Position numbers and translations under genes: made by a program. Of a DNA stretch of 60,647 nt, positions 57,759 through 60,647 are shown one piece after another. The notes below the pieces were generated by a model. The model searched no databases. It had not been told where the DNA came from and worked only from the letters and a program-made list of their open reading frames with translations. The stretch is from Streptococcus oralis. GTDB lineage: Bacteria; Bacillota; Bacilli; Lactobacillales; Streptococcaceae. Each line of letters begins with the position of its first letter. Position 1 is the stretch's first letter. The stretch covers positions 665,241-725,887 of the forward strand of contig NZ_KQ969037.1 of the NCBI RefSeq assembly GCF_001578705.1, read 5' to 3'.

Positions 57759-59375
57759 TCATTTTAATTTTGCTCGCAGGCGATCTGCCTTCGATTTCCC
57801 GATAACTTTATCCAATAGACGAGTTTCTAAACTCATTAAACCATAGAGAGCACCACCTATACCGCCTATAAGAGCAACATATAGGAAACTCCAGAAACGT
57901 CCAGTTGGTTGGAAGATAAATCCTAGAAGCCATTGCAAAAAGCCAACCAAGATAAACATGACGAGAGTCAAGATCGTGATTAAGATCGTCCGTTTTAAGA
58001 TAATCTTACGACGTGCACCCGTCACCTGGCAAATATCTCGGTACATCAAGACATTCGGAATGATCAAGCCGATAGTCGTTGAGATCAAGGGACCGTAGCT
58101 GTGGAAAATAGCAATGGTAGGCAATTGCAAGACGATCTTAGCAATGGATCCATAGACAAAATAAAGAACTGCCTTGCGATTGCGGAACATGGCCTGAAGC
58201 ATAGGAGACAAGACCATATACAAGCCTAAAATAGTAGACTGTAAAACCGCAAAGACAAACAAGCCCATGGCCAGACTATCTGGCTTACCATAAAAAACTG
58301 TATAGAGAGGCTCCCCCACCATGACGACTCCAACCGTTGCTGGTAAGAGAAACATAAAGAGCATGGTCATACTATCTTGAACTAGACGAGCAGCAGCTCT
58401 CAAATCACCTTTAACATAATTTTCCGTCAAAAGTGGCAAACCAACACTTCCAATCGAGACACCGACAGAAATCAAAATCATGGTGATTTTATTGGGATTG
58501 GCAGAGAAATAAGAAAACATAACAACCAAGTCTTCATTGCTATAGTTAGTAAACCAGGTCATGCTATTGATAAAGGTCATCTGGTCCAAAATTTGGAAGA
58601 GCTGGATGGCTGATCCTGTCAGGATAAAGGGAATGGCTTCCTTGATGGTATCGACTAAAAGTCGCTTACTATTGATCTTATCTCGTGTTTCAAATACCTT
58701 TTGGAGCAGTCCCTCCTTAGAAAGAAAATAAATCAAAACTGCAAAACTTGCCACCATCCCCACAAAGGCTGCAAAGGTAGACTGAGTAACCGCTGATAAG
58801 TAATCCCCTGATCCGATTTTCATGATGATGAAAGTAGCCAGCAACATCCAGATAACACGGATCACCTGCTCGGCGATTTGACTCATAGCATAGGGTTTCA
58901 GGTTATTCATCCCTTGGAAAAAGCCACGGATGACACTCATAGACGGGAAAATCAAAACTGCCCAAGCCAAACTCTGCATGATGGGAATCAGGTCTTTCCC
59001 CACACCTGACAAGTCTGCTAACCAGGGAGAAAAGAGATACAAGACCAGGGCAAAGACTAGTCCCAAGCCCGTCATAAAGCCTAGAAAACTCCGAATCAAG
59101 GCAAAGCTATGCTCTTCTTCTCGCATAGTATTGTACTTAGCCACTTGTTTTGCGACCGCAACTGGGATACCCGCTGTCGAAATCAGCAAGAACCAGGCGT
59201 AAATATTGTAGCCCATGGTAAAGAGGCCATTTGCCTTAGCAGCATAGGTCCCCATCCAGATATACCAGGGAATAATGTAAATAGCCCCAAGGAGGCGACT
59301 AATAAAGTTACTAGCTGTTAGCCAAGCAGTCCCTCGCAACATCTGGGCTTGCTGGTGATTGTTTTCGTTAGACAT
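57759..59375 (-). CDS. MurJ/YtgP-type lipid II flippase (MVF/MATE-like)
   Basis: 538 residues, about fourteen membrane helices, in the MVF/polysaccharide-flippase superfamily. MLRGTAWLTASNFISRLLGAIYIIPWY and SMSVIRGFFQGMNNLKPYAMSQI match streptococcal YtgP, which serves as MurJ. It likely flips lipid II outward. A second flippase of the same superfamily could instead move teichoic-acid repeat, but its neighbour is murE. ATG 59375 after GAGGAAGC is chosen over 59390. Confidence 0.85.
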   Translation of the reverse strand: MSNENNHQQAQMLRGTAWLTASNFISRLLGAIYIIPWYIWMGTYAAKANGLFTMGYNIYAWFLLISTAGIPVAVAKQVAKYNTMREEEHSFALIRSFLGFMTGLGLVFALVLYLFSPWLADLSGVGKDLIPIMQSLAWAVLIFPSMSVIRGFFQGMNNLKPYAMSQIAEQVIRVIWMLLATFIIMKIGSGDYLSAVTQSTFAAFVGMVASFAVLIYFLSKEGLLQKVFETRDKINSKRLLVDTIKEAIPFILTGSAIQLFQILDQMTFINSMTWFTNYSNEDLVVMFSYFSANPNKITMILISVGVSIGSVGLPLLTENYVKGDLRAAARLVQDSMTMLFMFLLPATVGVVMVGEPLYTVFYGKPDSLAMGLFVFAVLQSTILGLYMVLSPMLQAMFRNRKAVLYFVYGSIAKIVLQLPTIAIFHSYGPLISTTIGLIIPNVLMYRDICQVTGARRKIILKRTILITILTLVMFILVGFLQWLLGFIFQPTGRFWSFLYVALIGGIGGALYGLMSLETRLLDKVIGKSKADRLRAKLK

Positions 59376-59422
59376 AGCTTCCTCATTCAATTTTGATAAC
59401 TAGGAAAAGTTCCTTATCTTCC

Positions 59423-59473
59423 ATTATAAACTTTTCCTTGTTACTTGTAAAATTCAGACTTGAAGTTTATAAT
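59423..59473. promoter_or_regulatory. Overlapping divergent promoters of murE and the flippase
   Basis: Plus strand: TTGTAA (59445-59450), 17 bases, TATAAT (59468-59473), for murE. Minus strand: TTTACA (59446-59451), 17 bases, TATAAT (59423-59428), for the flippase. The two -35 boxes share five of six bases, so polymerase cannot bind both at once. The murE start codon is seven bases after its -10. Confidence 0.8.
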
Positions 59474-59480
59474 AGAAAGT

Positions 59481-60647
59481 ATGATTAAGATTGAAACCGT
59501 ATTAGATATTTTAAAGAAAGATGGCCTTTTTCGCGAGATTATTGACCAAGGTCATTACCACTACAACTACAGTGAAGTTGTTTTTGACAGCATCAGTTAT
59601 GACAGCAGAAAAGTAAAAGAAGGGACTCTTTTTTTTGCAAAAGGTGCTGCCTTTAAAAAAGAATACCTCCTATCCGCTATAACGCAAGGCTTAGCTTGGT
59701 ATGTCGCAGAAAAGGACTACGAAGTCGGTATCCCTGTTATTGTCGTGGACGACATTAAGAAAGCCATGAGTTTGATTGCTATGAAATTCTATGGCAATCC
59801 ACAAGAGAAACTTAAAATTCTCGCCTTCACAGGAACAAAAGGAAAGACAACAGCGGCCTATTTTGCCTATAACATCTTGGCTCAACATCATCGCCCAGCT
59901 ATGTTGTCTACCATGAATACAACCTTAGATGGCAAAACCTTCTTTAAATCTGCCCTCACAACTCCTGAAAGTATCGATCTCTTTGATATGATGGCTCAAG
60001 CTGTTCATAACGGAAGAACCCATCTCATCATGGAAGTCTCCAGTCAAGCATACTTGGTTAAGCGAGTCTACGGATTAACCTTCGATGTAGGAGTGTTTCT
60101 CAATATCAGTCCTGACCATATCGGTCCGATTGAGCATCCTAGTTTTGAGGATTACTTCTACCACAAGCGTCTCTTGATGGAAAATAGCCGAGCAGTTGTC
60201 ATTAACAGCGACATGGACCACTTCTCTGTGCTAAAAGAACAAGTTGAAAATCAAGAGCATGATATCTATGGTAGCCAGTCAAGTAACCAAATCGAGAACC
60301 CCAAAGCCTTTAGCTTTTCTGCTACTGGTAAGCTTGCAGGAGATTATGACATCCAACTGATCGGCCACTTTAACCAAGAAAACGCCGTTGCAGCTGGACT
60401 TGCCTGCCTTCGTCTAGGTGCTAGTCTGGAGGACATCAAAAAAGGAATTGCTGCAACCCGCGTCCCTGGACGTATGGAAGTCCTCACACAGAAAAATGGA
60501 GCCAAGGTCTTCATCGACTATGCCCACAACGGGGATAGTCTGAAAAAACTCATCAATGTGGTTGAAACTCATCAAACTGGGAAAATCGCTCTGGTTCTCG
60601 GTTCTACTGGAAACAAGGGGGAAAGTCGTCGCAAAGACTTTGGTCTC
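59481..60647 (+). CDS. murE: UDP-MurNAc-L-Ala-D-Glu:L-lysine ligase (3' end outside window)
   Basis: 389 codons visible, running off the right edge; the full enzyme is about 480 residues. [13 protein letters not shown] (116-128) is the ATP loop, LTTPESIDL and [15 protein letters not shown] the substrate blocks, NISPDHIG the metal region, and [28 protein letters not shown] the C-terminal domain. It is the lysine-adding type expected for streptococcal peptidoglycan; the lysine-specific residues lie beyond the window. It is probably translated from a leaderless mRNA. Confidence 0.95.
   Translation, partial: MIKIETVLDILKKDGLFREIIDQGHYHYNYSEVVFDSISYDSRKVKEGTLFFAKGAAFKKEYLLSAITQGLAWYVAEKDYEVGIPVIVVDDIKKAMSLIAMKFYGNPQEKLKILAFTGTKGKTTAAYFAYNILAQHHRPAMLSTMNTTLDGKTFFKSALTTPESIDLFDMMAQAVHNGRTHLIMEVSSQAYLVKRVYGLTFDVGVFLNISPDHIGPIEHPSFEDYFYHKRLLMENSRAVVINSDMDHFSVLKEQVENQEHDIYGSQSSNQIENPKAFSFSATGKLAGDYDIQLIGHFNQENAVAAGLACLRLGASLEDIKKGIAATRVPGRMEVLTQKNGAKVFIDYAHNGDSLKKLINVVETHQTGKIALVLGSTGNKGESRRKDFGL

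Overview
The window looks like a chromosomal segment of a mitis-group Streptococcus, close to S. pneumoniae, S. mitis or S. oralis but probably not S. pneumoniae itself. The evidence is the low GC content, mitis-group-like proteins throughout (AroA, AlaS, PotABCD, MurB, QueA), a phosphocholine/teichoic-acid locus, and a gene order that, as I recall it, follows the pneumococcal chromosome from the lic3 locus through aro, amylase, alaS, pot, murB, pst, spx, hprK/lgt, rpsU, nagB and queA. Most genes lie on the minus strand. I see no tRNA or rRNA genes, no CRISPR array, no intact mobile element and no prophage.

Layout. 0-5.5 kb: a phosphocholine-teichoic-acid cluster, read right to left: LicD, a GT2 glycosyltransferase, a Wzy-like polymerase fused to a LicD domain, a second free LicD, and a secreted phosphorylcholine esterase of the Pce/CbpE type that is cut by the window edge. 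5.6-16 kb: a LytR-CpsA-Psr ligase and the chorismate, phenylalanine and tyrosine genes (pheA, aroK, aroA, ylbF, tyrA, aroC, aroB, aroE, aroD), headed by an RlmI-type methyltransferase. 16.2-21.5 kb: a cytoplasmic alpha-amylase behind a LacI-type operator, then alaS and a LURP-one family gene under a T-box leader. 21.6-26.5 kb: the potABCD spermidine/putrescine transporter and murB. 26.7-32.4 kb: a more variable stretch with AraC and MFS genes, a LacI regulator with a HAD phosphatase, a YhfC intramembrane protease and acetolactate decarboxylase. 32.5-39.7 kb: a MocR/PdxR regulator, an amino-acid binding lipoprotein and pstSCAB1B2-phoU. 39.9-48.7 kb: rRNA methylase, inositol monophosphatase, UPF0223, spx, then DUF1461, NagD-like phosphatase, acyl-ACP thioesterase, hemW, then the hprK-lgt-DUF948-YtxH operon. 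48.8-60.6 kb: rpsU, nagB, queA, B3/4-domain protein, MarR, YihY, CPA1 antiporter, an 84-residue protein, mnmM and its radical-SAM partner, a DUF3397 protein, a MurJ/YtgP-like flippase, and divergent murE, cut by the right edge.

How the genes work together. Several blocks serve the cell envelope. The left cluster builds and decorates phosphocholine teichoic acid, and the LytR-CpsA-Psr protein probably attaches polymer to peptidoglycan. MurB, MurE and the flippase supply lipid II. Lgt matures lipoproteins such as PstS. Central metabolism is served by the aromatic amino-acid operon, amylase, NagB and HPr kinase.

The most noteworthy signals are: (1) the polymerase-LicD fusion, with phosphocholine writers and an eraser in one cluster; (2) at least five genes (RlmI-like, hemW, ytqA, DUF3397, murE) whose -10 box ends six or seven bases before the start codon, predicting leaderless mRNAs; (3) murE and the flippase driven from back-to-back promoters whose -35 boxes occupy almost the same bases; (4) murB-tail-like sequence stranded between murB and a TTG-initiated potA; (5) paired TTTCTAGAAA palindromes upstream of spx. 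I did not find an obviously new defence or mobile system.
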